The notes under the pieces are model-generated. The model searched no databases. It was not told where the DNA came from and saw only the letters and a program-made list of their open reading frames with translations. Below, one piece after another: positions 7,345 through 13,206 of a stretch of DNA of 13,206 nucleotides (its first letter is position 1; each line of letters opens with the position of its first letter). The DNA lies in NCBI GenBank assembly GCA_036733985.1, contig DAIMZM010000069.1, forward strand, positions 1 through 13,206. Reading direction: 5' to 3'. The DNA is from DAIMZM01 sp036733985. GTDB lineage: Bacteria > Bacillota > Dehalobacteriia > UBA4068. Both the position numbers and the translations under genes were made by a program.

Positions 7345-8922
7345 ATGTCCGGAGTGAAGAAGCTTAATCGCGCCTGGGTCAAAAACGCCGCCATCATCTT
7401 CCTGGCGCTGATGCTGGTGCTGACCTTTTTTTCCAATACCATTATGAACCGGTCCTTGCCGGAGGTGGCTGTGGAGTATACCCAGTCCGGTACCATCAGC
7501 GCGAAAATCCGCGGTACCGGCACGGTCAGCGCCAATCAAACCTATGAGGTTAATTTCAACCAGTCCCGGGAAGTGGCCGCCGTGCATGTCAAAACCGGCG
7601 ATACGATCCAGGTGGGGGATGTGCTCTTTACCCTGGCGGATAAGGAAAGCGATGAGCTGAAAGCAGCCAAGGATACGCTGAACGAGCTGAACCTGGCTTA
7701 CCGCACCGCCCTGGTGGACGCCGCGGATCCGGATTACAGCCAACTGAACCGGGAGATACAAACCGCCCAGGAAGCGCTGAACAATGCCATCATCAAGCGG
7801 GATACCGGCTCTGTGCCCCAAAGCGTCATCACTGAGACCCAGCAGCGGATCAAGGATTTGACCGCGGATCTCGCTGATTTGCAGCAGGAGCTGAACGATA
7901 CCGGCTTCCCCAGCGCGGACGCGGCTGCGATTTTGGCCCAGGAGCGGAAAATCGACGATTTGGAAAGGCAAATCGATAATCCTGATGAAGACGACGACGT
8001 GGATGCGCTGGAAGTGGAACTGGACCGGGCCAGGGAAGATCTGGATTTGATGGAAGAAGCCATCGATATCAGCATCGAGATCAATGAGCGGAACAACGAG
8101 CTGACCGAAGCCAAGGCCGATCTGGTTGAGCTGCAGGAGAAAACCGATTGGGATACCGCTGATAAAGCGGTGCGGGAAGCCCAGGCCGCCCTGGACGATA
8201 AGCTGTTCGCTCTGGAGCAGGCGAAAAAGGAAGACGGCAAAACCGGCGCCAAGGAGCAATTATCCCTGGAATCTCAGCGGCAGAAAATCACCGACCAGCA
8301 GAAGCTGGTCAATGAGCTGCAGGCGGAATCCGTGGATACGGTGGTTACTGCCGCTCAGGCCGGTATTGTCACCAGCATCAATATTTCCGCCGGCCAGACC
8401 AGTACCCCGGGCCAGCCCCTGGCGGTGGTGGAAGCGCCGGATCTGGGCTATTCCCTGTCCTTTGCCGTCACCAATGAACAGGCGAAAAAGGTCCGGGTGG
8501 GGGACTCTGCGGAAGTGACCAATTATTACTGGGGTTCCAATGTCCAGGCCAAGCTGACCAACATCAAAAATGATCCGGATAAGCCGGGCCAAGGCAAGCT
8601 GCTGGTCTTTTCCCTCAGCGGTGAGGAAGTGGAAAGCGGCGCCCAGCTGACTTTGGCCATTGGCCAGCCCAGCGCCAATTATGATGTCATCGTGCCCAAC
8701 AGCGCCCTGCGCTCCGACGCCAACGGGGATTTCATCCTGATCGTCATTGCCAAGCAAACCCCCCTGGGCAACCGCTATATCGCCGACCGGGTGGATGTGC
8801 AGGTGCTGGCCAAGGATGATACCAAGGCTGCCATTTCCGGCGCCCTGACCGGCTGGGATTATGTGATCACCACCGGCAATAAGCCGGTGGAGCCTGGCAT
8901 GCAGGTGCGCCTGGCGGAATAG
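7345..8922 (+). CDS. MacA/HlyD-like membrane-fusion (adaptor) protein
   Basis: A 525-residue protein with one N-terminal membrane anchor (about residues 12-31, NAAIIFLALMLVLTFFSN) and the rest outside the membrane. Domain order follows RND/ABC efflux adaptors: a first lipoyl half-motif (GTISAKIRGTGTVSANQTYEV, then VAAVHVKTGDTIQVGDVLFTL, about 48-100); a long charged coiled-coil hairpin (about 104-330, rich in Glu, Asp, Lys and heptad Leu); a second lipoyl half (VVTAAQAGIVTSINISAGQ, about 333-352); then beta-barrel and membrane-proximal domains ending in GNKPVEPGMQVRLAE. It is longer in the coiled coil than typical MacA or YknX (about 370-380 residues). Adaptors normally pair with a MacB-type ABC transporter; here the next gene encodes only a MacB-core-like protein. 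No outer-membrane channel gene is seen. Its place inside a sugar-importer operon is unusual. Confidence 0.85.
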   Translation: MSGVKKLNRAWVKNAAIIFLALMLVLTFFSNTIMNRSLPEVAVEYTQSGTISAKIRGTGTVSANQTYEVNFNQSREVAAVHVKTGDTIQVGDVLFTLADKESDELKAAKDTLNELNLAYRTALVDAADPDYSQLNREIQTAQEALNNAIIKRDTGSVPQSVITETQQRIKDLTADLADLQQELNDTGFPSADAAAILAQERKIDDLERQIDNPDEDDDVDALEVELDRAREDLDLMEEAIDISIEINERNNELTEAKADLVELQEKTDWDTADKAVREAQAALDDKLFALEQAKKEDGKTGAKEQLSLESQRQKITDQQKLVNELQAESVDTVVTAAQAGIVTSINISAGQTSTPGQPLAVVEAPDLGYSLSFAVTNEQAKKVRVGDSAEVTNYYWGSNVQAKLTNIKNDPDKPGQGKLLVFSLSGEEVESGAQLTLAIGQPSANYDVIVPNSALRSDANGDFILIVIAKQTPLGNRYIADRVDVQVLAKDDTKAAISGALTGWDYVITTGNKPVEPGMQVRLAE

Positions 8923-8931
8923 TGACAGGAT

Positions 8932-10278
8932 ATGAAGCTGAAAAATATTTTTTCTAAAAATAAAAAGGACAAGGGCTTGTCCGGGGATAGGCCAGCCCCG
9001 GCCCCGGAAATAGCGGCGGCGACCCAGGAATACACGGGCCTGAAGGAAGCTTTGGACGCCGCGGACCCGGACGGCCCCACCCGCGTCTTTGTGGCGCCCA
9101 AACCGGCTATCCCCAAGCGGTCGGAGCCCCGCCTTGAACCGGGTGTGATAGAGGCATTGCCAAAGGGCAAAGGCAAGAAACCCCGGCTTAGGGCAGGGAA
9201 GAAGCCAACTCCGCCCAAGCCGCCGAAACCCGGGAAAAGCGGGAAAACCCTGGCGGAGCGGCTGCGGCGTGCTAAGCCCCTGAGCCGCCGGGGCAAGATC
9301 CTGCTGGCGCTGAACATCTTTTTGCTGATGCTGTTCCTGCTCTGCCTGGGCCGCTGGCAGCACCATAGCCAATTGCTGCTTTCCCAGCAGGCCGCGGCGC
9401 GCTGGGCAGGGGAGAGCGAAGAGCGCTTTGCCCAGGCCAGCTGCTTCCTGCCGGTGAACAGCACGGTCAGCCAGGAGGATATCCTGGCCTTCCGTAAAAA
9501 GCTGGACGCCAAATATTTGGAGATCTCCCAGGAGGCCGGGGAGAACCAAAAGCTGTACCAGGACGCCTGGTCTGCCACGGCGGAACTGAGCGTGGCCGGC
9601 GAATACGGCAACGCCACCGTCCAGGCCATCGGCGTGGGCGGGAACTATTTCTTCTTCCATCCGCTGCGGCTGCGGAGCGGCAGCTATTTCAGTGAAGGCG
9701 ATTTTATGCAGGACCGGGTGGTGCTGGATGAGGAGCTGGCCTGGCGTTTGTATGGCGGCGTGGATCTGGCCGGGCTTACCGTCACGGTGAATAACAAGCC
9801 TTATGTGATCGCCGGGGTGATCTCCCGGGAGGCGGACAGGCTTTCGGCGCGCACCGTCAATCCGCTGCCCACCCTCTATCTGCCCTTTACCGATCTGGCC
9901 GCCGTGGCGGAAACCGGCGTCACCTGCTATGAGCTGGTGGGGCCTGATCCCATCACCGGCTTTGTCAGCGGCGCGCTGAAGGATCATTTTCCCTTAGGCG
10001 ATGGCGAACTGCTGGAAAACAGCGCCCGCTTCCGGCTGGAGCCGATGATCAAGACCCTCTGGCATTTTAGTGAGCGGACGCTGAAAACCACCGGCGTGGC
10101 CTATCCCTATTTTGAAAACGCCGCCCGCCTGGCGGAGAATCAGCTGGCCCTGCTGCTGGTCTGCATGGCCCTGCTGTTGATCCCGCCCCTGGTCTCCCTG
10201 GTTTGGCTGATCATCCGCGGCTGGCAACGGCTGAAGGCCTATATCCGCGGCAGGCGGGTCAATTACGAGGATATGTAA
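8932..10278 (+). CDS. MacB periplasmic-core-like protein with two membrane helices and a Lys/Pro-rich cytoplasmic tail
   Basis: A 448-residue protein. Residues 1-120 are hydrophilic, basic and Pro-rich (for example KKPTPPKPPKPGKSGK) and probably cytoplasmic. Helix 1 is about 121-142 (ILLALNIFLLMLFLLCLG). Residues about 145-400 resemble a MacB_PCD extracytoplasmic domain: VQAIGVGGNYFFFHPLRLRSG, the SYFSEGDF and RVVLDEELAWRLYGG stretches, then LAGLTVTVNNKPYVIAGVI. Helix 2 is about 403-428, followed by a short basic tail. MacB/FtsX-family permeases have four helices, with an FtsX domain of three after the core; here only one follows, so the usual permease part is absent although the frame ends cleanly. 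The gap to the adaptor gene is 9 bases and AGGA is only 1 base from the ATG, suggesting translational coupling. It may act as a partner of the adaptor rather than as a transporter; that is inference. Confidence 0.75.
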   Translation: MKLKNIFSKNKKDKGLSGDRPAPAPEIAAATQEYTGLKEALDAADPDGPTRVFVAPKPAIPKRSEPRLEPGVIEALPKGKGKKPRLRAGKKPTPPKPPKPGKSGKTLAERLRRAKPLSRRGKILLALNIFLLMLFLLCLGRWQHHSQLLLSQQAAARWAGESEERFAQASCFLPVNSTVSQEDILAFRKKLDAKYLEISQEAGENQKLYQDAWSATAELSVAGEYGNATVQAIGVGGNYFFFHPLRLRSGSYFSEGDFMQDRVVLDEELAWRLYGGVDLAGLTVTVNNKPYVIAGVISREADRLSARTVNPLPTLYLPFTDLAAVAETGVTCYELVGPDPITGFVSGALKDHFPLGDGELLENSARFRLEPMIKTLWHFSERTLKTTGVAYPYFENAARLAENQLALLLVCMALLLIPPLVSLVWLIIRGWQRLKAYIRGRRVNYEDM

Positions 10279-10279
10279 C

Positions 10280-10285
10280 AAGGAG
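10280..10285 (+). promoter_or_regulatory. Ribosome binding site fixing the ATPase start
   Basis: AAGGAG ends 7 bases before the ATG at 10293, two bases after the stop of the preceding gene. The frame is open back to 10203, but those extra codons overlap the 3' end of the preceding gene, and the ATG at 10293 gives the usual N-terminus of the family (MASIRLDHVTKVY). Confidence 0.85.
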
Positions 10286-10292
10286 CAAAGTA

Positions 10293-11402
10293 ATGGCAAG
10301 TATCAGGCTGGATCATGTGACCAAAGTTTATGACGATACGGTGCTGGCGGTGGACGATTTCACCATGGATATCGACGATAAGGAATTCATCGTCCTGGTG
10401 GGCCCTTCCGGCTGCGGCAAATCCACGGTGCTGCGCTGCATCGCCGGTTTGGAGGCCGTGACCAAGGGTCAGCTCTATATCGCCGACCGCCTGGTCAACG
10501 ATGTGCCGCCCAAGGACCGGGATATCGCCATGGTTTTTCAGAACTATGCGCTCTACCCCCATATGACCGTTTATAAGAACCTGGCCTTTGGCCTGGAAAA
10601 CCGGAAAATGCCCAAAAAGGAGATCGATACCCGGGTGCGGGCCGCGGCCAAGCTCTTGGGCATTGAGGATTTGCTGAAGCGCAAGCCCCGGGCCATGTCC
10701 GGGGGCCAACGTCAGCGGGTGGCCCTGGGCCGGGCCCTGGTGCGGGAACCGGCGGTCTTCCTCCTGGACGAGCCTTTGTCCAATCTGGACGCCAAGCTGC
10801 GCACCTCTATGCGGGCGGAAATCATCAAGCTGCATAAGCGCCTGGGCGCCACCTTTGTTTATGTGACCCATGACCAGATCGAGGCCATGACCATGGGCGA
10901 CCGCATCGTGGTGATGGATCATGGCCGGGTGCAGCAGATCGATACGCCTCAAAACCTCTATAATCAGCCGGCCAATCAGTTTGTCGCCGGTTTTATCGGC
11001 AATCCCCAAATGAATTTCCTGGATGTGCTGCTGGGCCGGGACGCCCAGGGCTGGTATCTGGAACTGCCCACCGCCGCGGTGCGGCTGGATTGGCCCGACA
11101 CGGTGCTGCAGCCCTATCAGGGCCGGCAGCTGGTGCTGGGCATCCGGCCGGACAGCGTCTCCATTGCCCCCCCCGGCTTAGTGATTGCCCGGGTAGAGGT
11201 GGTGGAAGCCCTGGGGGGCGAATGCCATATTGACCTGGATTATCAGGGCTACCGGCTGACCGTGCGGCAAAGCGGCCTTTGCCAGGCCCGGATGGACGAT
11301 GAGCTGCCTCTCTATTTTGATCTGGGACAGATCCACCTTTTCGACAAGGAAAGCGGCCGGACCATTGCCAATGGCCGCCAGTTCAAAGAAGCCGAGGCTT
11401 AA
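10293..11402 (+). CDS. ABC transporter ATPase, MsmX/UgpC/MalK type
   Basis: A 369-residue cytoplasmic ATPase that powers carbohydrate uptake. Motifs in order: Walker A GPSGCGKST (37-45); Q-loop in MVFQNYALYPHMTV; signature MSGGQRQRVALGRAL, with Met in place of the usual Leu; Walker B VFLLDEPLSNLDAKLR with the catalytic Glu; and the H-loop THD. After about residue 235 comes the C-terminal MalK-type regulatory region with TOBE-like folds (LGIRPDSVSI; VEVVEALGGECHIDL). The family is usually 360-380 residues, so it is full length. MsmX-like ATPases often serve several sugar importers, but this one is encoded in the same operon as its likely permeases. It is not of the short MacB type, so it would not be expected to drive the adaptor and MacB-core-like proteins directly. 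It is the last gene before the terminator. Confidence 0.95.
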   Translation: MASIRLDHVTKVYDDTVLAVDDFTMDIDDKEFIVLVGPSGCGKSTVLRCIAGLEAVTKGQLYIADRLVNDVPPKDRDIAMVFQNYALYPHMTVYKNLAFGLENRKMPKKEIDTRVRAAAKLLGIEDLLKRKPRAMSGGQRQRVALGRALVREPAVFLLDEPLSNLDAKLRTSMRAEIIKLHKRLGATFVYVTHDQIEAMTMGDRIVVMDHGRVQQIDTPQNLYNQPANQFVAGFIGNPQMNFLDVLLGRDAQGWYLELPTAAVRLDWPDTVLQPYQGRQLVLGIRPDSVSIAPPGLVIARVEVVEALGGECHIDLDYQGYRLTVRQSGLCQARMDDELPLYFDLGQIHLFDKESGRTIANGRQFKEAEA

Positions 11403-11432
11403 CCCGCCGGTATAAACTGAAAAAGATACCGG

Positions 11433-11463
11433 ACAACCCTTCCCCCCGGAAGGGTTGTTTTTT
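11433..11463 (+). terminator. Strong Rho-independent terminator ending the transport operon
   Basis: An 11-bp perfect stem, ACAACCCTTCC (11433-11443) with GGAAGGGTTGT (11448-11458), has a CCCC loop and is followed by a T tract running to 11463. It starts 30 bases after the ATPase stop. It marks the right end of the transport operon and separates it from the recombinase block. Confidence 0.93.
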
Positions 11464-11486
11464 CTGTTCCGGGTTTTGATCGGTCA

Positions 11487-11516
11487 GGGTTATAACCCCT
11501 GCCAAAAGGGTATAAT
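11487..11516 (+). promoter_or_regulatory. Palindrome and -10-like element upstream of the 43-codon ORF
   Basis: GGGTTATAACCC (11487-11498) is a perfect 12-bp palindrome. Thirteen bases later, TATAAT (11511-11516, within GGGTATAATCC) is a perfect -10 hexamer. The palindrome falls where the -35 should be, and no good -35 is seen (GGTTAT at 17-bp spacing), so this may be an operator or activator site over a weak promoter. A small hairpin, CAGGC-AAA-GCCTG (11518-11530), follows just before the ribosome site. Confidence 0.45.
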
Positions 11517-11546
11517 CCAGGCAAAGCCTGAACAAAGGAGGCGCCT

Positions 11547-11678
11547 ATGGAAATCCAGCGGGAAATCGGCGGCCGGCAGGTGGAGCCGGATGAGCTGGAG
11601 TGCCTGCAAATCACCAATGAGGTGCTGCAGGCCGTATTTCAGGAAGCCTGGGCCAGGCTGAACGGGGAGAATGGATAA
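11547..11678 (+). CDS. Small hypothetical protein, 43 residues, upstream of the recombinase
   Basis: A short ORF, ATG 11547 to TAA 11676-11678, with a near-perfect ribosome site AAAGGAGG (11534-11541) 5 bases before the start. The product is acidic, with MEIQREIGGRQVEPDELECL at the start, and a likely amphipathic helix after it (TNEVLQAVFQEAWARLN). There is no membrane segment, no signal peptide and one Cys. I do not recognise it. The strong ribosome site, the position after a terminator and a -10 element, and the 82-base gap to the recombinase gene suggest a real gene, perhaps an accessory or control factor of the recombinase. It could also be a leader peptide. The function is unknown. Confidence 0.6.
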   Translation: MEIQREIGGRQVEPDELECLQITNEVLQAVFQEAWARLNGENG

Positions 11679-11687
11679 TCCTTCCGC

Positions 11688-11717
11688 TTGTTTCCGGCTT
11701 AGCCCGGCTGATATAAT
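11688..11717 (+). promoter_or_regulatory. Extended -10 promoter for the recombinase gene
   Basis: TTGTTT (11688-11693) and TATAAT (11712-11717) are separated by 18 bases, and the -10 is extended by TG one base upstream (TGATATAAT from 11709). The spacer carries two copies of CCGGCT (11694-11699 and 11704-11709), one helical turn apart, which could bind a regulator. It lies 43 bases before the recombinase ATG. Confidence 0.65.
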
Positions 11718-11760
11718 GGTAACGGCTATTAGACTATCAATAGGATAAAAGAGCGGGATT

Positions 11761-13179
11761 ATGGCTAAAGGCAAAAGTAAAATGCTCCGGCTGGAGCAGA
11801 CGGCGGCCCGGCCGCCCCAGGCTGCCTTATATGTGCGGGTCTCCACCGACGCCCAGCGGGAGGAAGGCTATTCCATCGAGATCCAGACGGAACGCCTGCT
11901 GGCTTATACCGCCTCCCTGTTCGGTTCCGCCGCCTGTACCGAACTGTATATCGACGACGGCTACAGCGGCGGCTCCCTGGACCGCCCGGAGATCCAGCGG
12001 CTCATGGCAGATGTGCGGCAGAACCGGCTTACCCATGTGATCGTTTATAAGCTGGACCGCCTGAGCCGCTCCCAGAAGGACACCCTCTATTTGATCGAGG
12101 ATGTGTTCCTCCTGCACAATGTAGCCTTCGTCTCCATGCAGGAGAGCTTCAATACCGCCACCCCCTTTGGCCGGGCCGTCATCGGCATCCTCTCGGTTTT
12201 TGCCCAATTGGAGCGGGAGAATATCTTCGAGCGGACCCGGGGCGGCATGCAGAAAAGGGTGGAATCCGGCCTCTGGCCCGGGGGCGGGCGCACCCCTTTC
12301 GGCTATGATTATGACCGGGAGCAGGGGATCCTGGTACCCAACCAGGACGCGGACAAGGTGCGGCGGCTTTATCAGCTCTATTTGCAGGGCTGGTCCCTGC
12401 AGCGCATTGCCGATCGGCTGGGCCTGAAATATGAAAAACTGGCGGAACAGGTCCTGACCCGGAAATCCAATGCCGGCTTCATCGTCTATAACGGCATGGA
12501 GTACCAGGGCCGCCATGAACCGCTGATTTCCCTGGAAACCTATGAGCGGGCCATGGCTATGCTGGCGGAGCGCTCCGCCCGCCGCCTGGTGGTTTCCGGC
12601 GGCCATCTTTTGACCGGGCTCATCTATTGCGGCTGCTGCGGGGCGCGGATGCGCTACTGCAAATGGAGCGGCGGCATCTGGAAGCTGGCCTGCTACAGCC
12701 AGGTAAGAAGCAAGGATTATCTGGTGCGGGACCCGGACTGCCCCAACAGCAAGGTGGACGCGGCGCCGGTGGAAGCGGCGGTGGTCAGCGACCTCTTTGC
12801 CATGACCCGCCAGGATTTCACCCCGGAAACCGCTCGACAGCGCTATTATGACGAACAGGAGGCGGCGGCTAAAGAGCGGGCCGCGGAAGCCCAGAAGCTG
12901 AAGCGCCTTTATCAGCGCTATGCCGCGGCTGGCGACGAGATCCTGGCCGAAGCCATTGACGAGCAGAAGCAGGTTTTGGCTCGCCTGGACGCCCGGCTGG
13001 CGGCCTTGGCAGAGGCCCGGCAGCTGAGAAGCCAGGGCAGCCAGGCCCTGTCCCAGATCCGCAATTATGCGGGCATTTGGGACCAGCTGACCATGCAGGA
13101 AAAGCAAAGCGCCGTGCGCTCCCTGGTGGAGCGGATCACCATTACCAGGGATCAGGTGCATATCGCGTATAAAATCTGA
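11761..13179 (+). CDS. Large serine recombinase (site-specific integrase/resolvase)
   Basis: A 472-residue large serine recombinase that cuts and rejoins DNA through a Ser-DNA link. The N-terminal catalytic domain (about 20-165) has YVRVSTDAQREEGYSIEIQ with Arg26 and nucleophile Ser28, YIDDGYSGGSLDRPEIQRL, and KLDRLSRSQKD with Arg100 and Arg103, and ends in FAQLERENIFERT. A Recombinase domain follows (about 175-270), then a zinc ribbon starting C290-x-C-C293 with C311 and C327 as likely ligands, and a charged coiled coil (about 365-435) before the C-terminal YAGIWDQLTMQEKQSAVRSLV stretch. All catalytic residues I can check are present, so it is probably active. The start has only a weak ribosome site (GAGCGGG). 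Such enzymes move phages, integrative elements or small cassettes, or rearrange genes in sporulating cells. Its target is unknown, and the window ends 27 bases after the stop. Confidence 0.95.
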   Translation: MAKGKSKMLRLEQTAARPPQAALYVRVSTDAQREEGYSIEIQTERLLAYTASLFGSAACTELYIDDGYSGGSLDRPEIQRLMADVRQNRLTHVIVYKLDRLSRSQKDTLYLIEDVFLLHNVAFVSMQESFNTATPFGRAVIGILSVFAQLERENIFERTRGGMQKRVESGLWPGGGRTPFGYDYDREQGILVPNQDADKVRRLYQLYLQGWSLQRIADRLGLKYEKLAEQVLTRKSNAGFIVYNGMEYQGRHEPLISLETYERAMAMLAERSARRLVVSGGHLLTGLIYCGCCGARMRYCKWSGGIWKLACYSQVRSKDYLVRDPDCPNSKVDAAPVEAAVVSDLFAMTRQDFTPETARQRYYDEQEAAAKERAAEAQKLKRLYQRYAAAGDEILAEAIDEQKQVLARLDARLAALAEARQLRSQGSQALSQIRNYAGIWDQLTMQEKQSAVRSLVERITITRDQVHIAYKI

Positions 13180-13206
13180 AAACCCGGGTATAAAGGGGGT
13201 CAGACG
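13180..13206 (+). other. Sequence after the recombinase, cut by the window edge
   Basis: Only 27 bases remain. They contain the palindrome ACCCGGGT (13182-13189), a GGGTATAA octamer (13186-13193) also found at 11508-11515, and GGGGGTCAGAC close to the edge, which may be one arm of an inverted repeat continuing outside. Too little is visible to call a terminator, a promoter or an element end. Confidence 0.25.

Noticed and set aside
8260..9987. Long reverse-strand open frame (575 codons) opposite the adaptor and MacB-like genes
   Set aside because: It mirrors the codon pattern of the + strand genes, is very rich in His, Gln, Gly and Arg, shows no known motif and spans two well-supported genes.
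11403..11760. tRNA gene as an integration site beside the recombinase
   Set aside because: No cloverleaf, no T-loop GTTCGA-type sequence and no tRNA 3' end was found in the gaps around the recombinase.
11827..13161. Long reverse-strand open frame (444 codons) opposite the recombinase
   Set aside because: The + strand frame has the full set of serine-recombinase motifs. The reverse frame is a GC-bias shadow with no recognisable domain.
1..13206. CRISPR array or tandem repeat block
   Set aside because: No regularly spaced repeats were seen; all larger gaps are under about 150 bases except 1601-1774, which holds a terminator and a promoter-like element.

Overview
All recognisable genes in this window lie on the + strand. 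The DNA is GC-rich by eye, with strong AGGAGG-type ribosome binding sites, a lipobox-anchored solute-binding lipoprotein, an MsmX/UgpC-type ATPase and a large serine recombinase of the clostridial type. Together these suggest a GC-rich member of the Bacillota (Clostridia or a relative). The species cannot be told from the sequence, and nothing here settles whether the cell has one membrane or two.

Layout. (1) Positions 2-1600 hold the 3' end of a large alpha-2-macroglobulin-like gene that begins upstream of the window; a Rho-independent terminator follows at 1633-1661. (2) Positions 1775-2944 carry a small multi-pass membrane protein of unknown function and a LUD-domain protein of the LutC/YkgG type. 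(3) Positions 3093-11402 look like one operon of six genes: a lipoprotein fusing a propeller-like sensor region to a family-1 solute-binding domain, two MalF/MalG-type permeases, a MacA/HlyD-like adaptor, a MacB periplasmic-core-like protein with only two membrane helices, and a sugar-importer-type ATPase. A strong terminator at 11433-11463 ends it. A GC-rich hairpin sits between the binding-protein gene and the first permease gene. (4) Positions 11547-13179 hold a 43-codon ORF and a large serine recombinase, with their own promoter-like sequences, running to the right edge.

How it fits together. The binding protein, the two permeases and the ATPase make a complete carbohydrate-type (CUT1-like) ABC importer. 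The unusual point is that an adaptor and a MacB-core-like protein, normally parts of an export or mechanotransmission machine, sit between the permease genes and the ATPase gene, with no MacB-type ATPase and no FtsX-type permease domain present. I infer that these two extracytoplasmic proteins work with the importer, perhaps as an envelope-spanning accessory, or are driven by a partner encoded elsewhere. This is the best candidate here for an undescribed system. The recombinase block may be the edge of, or all that remains of, a mobile element; no attachment site could be defined.
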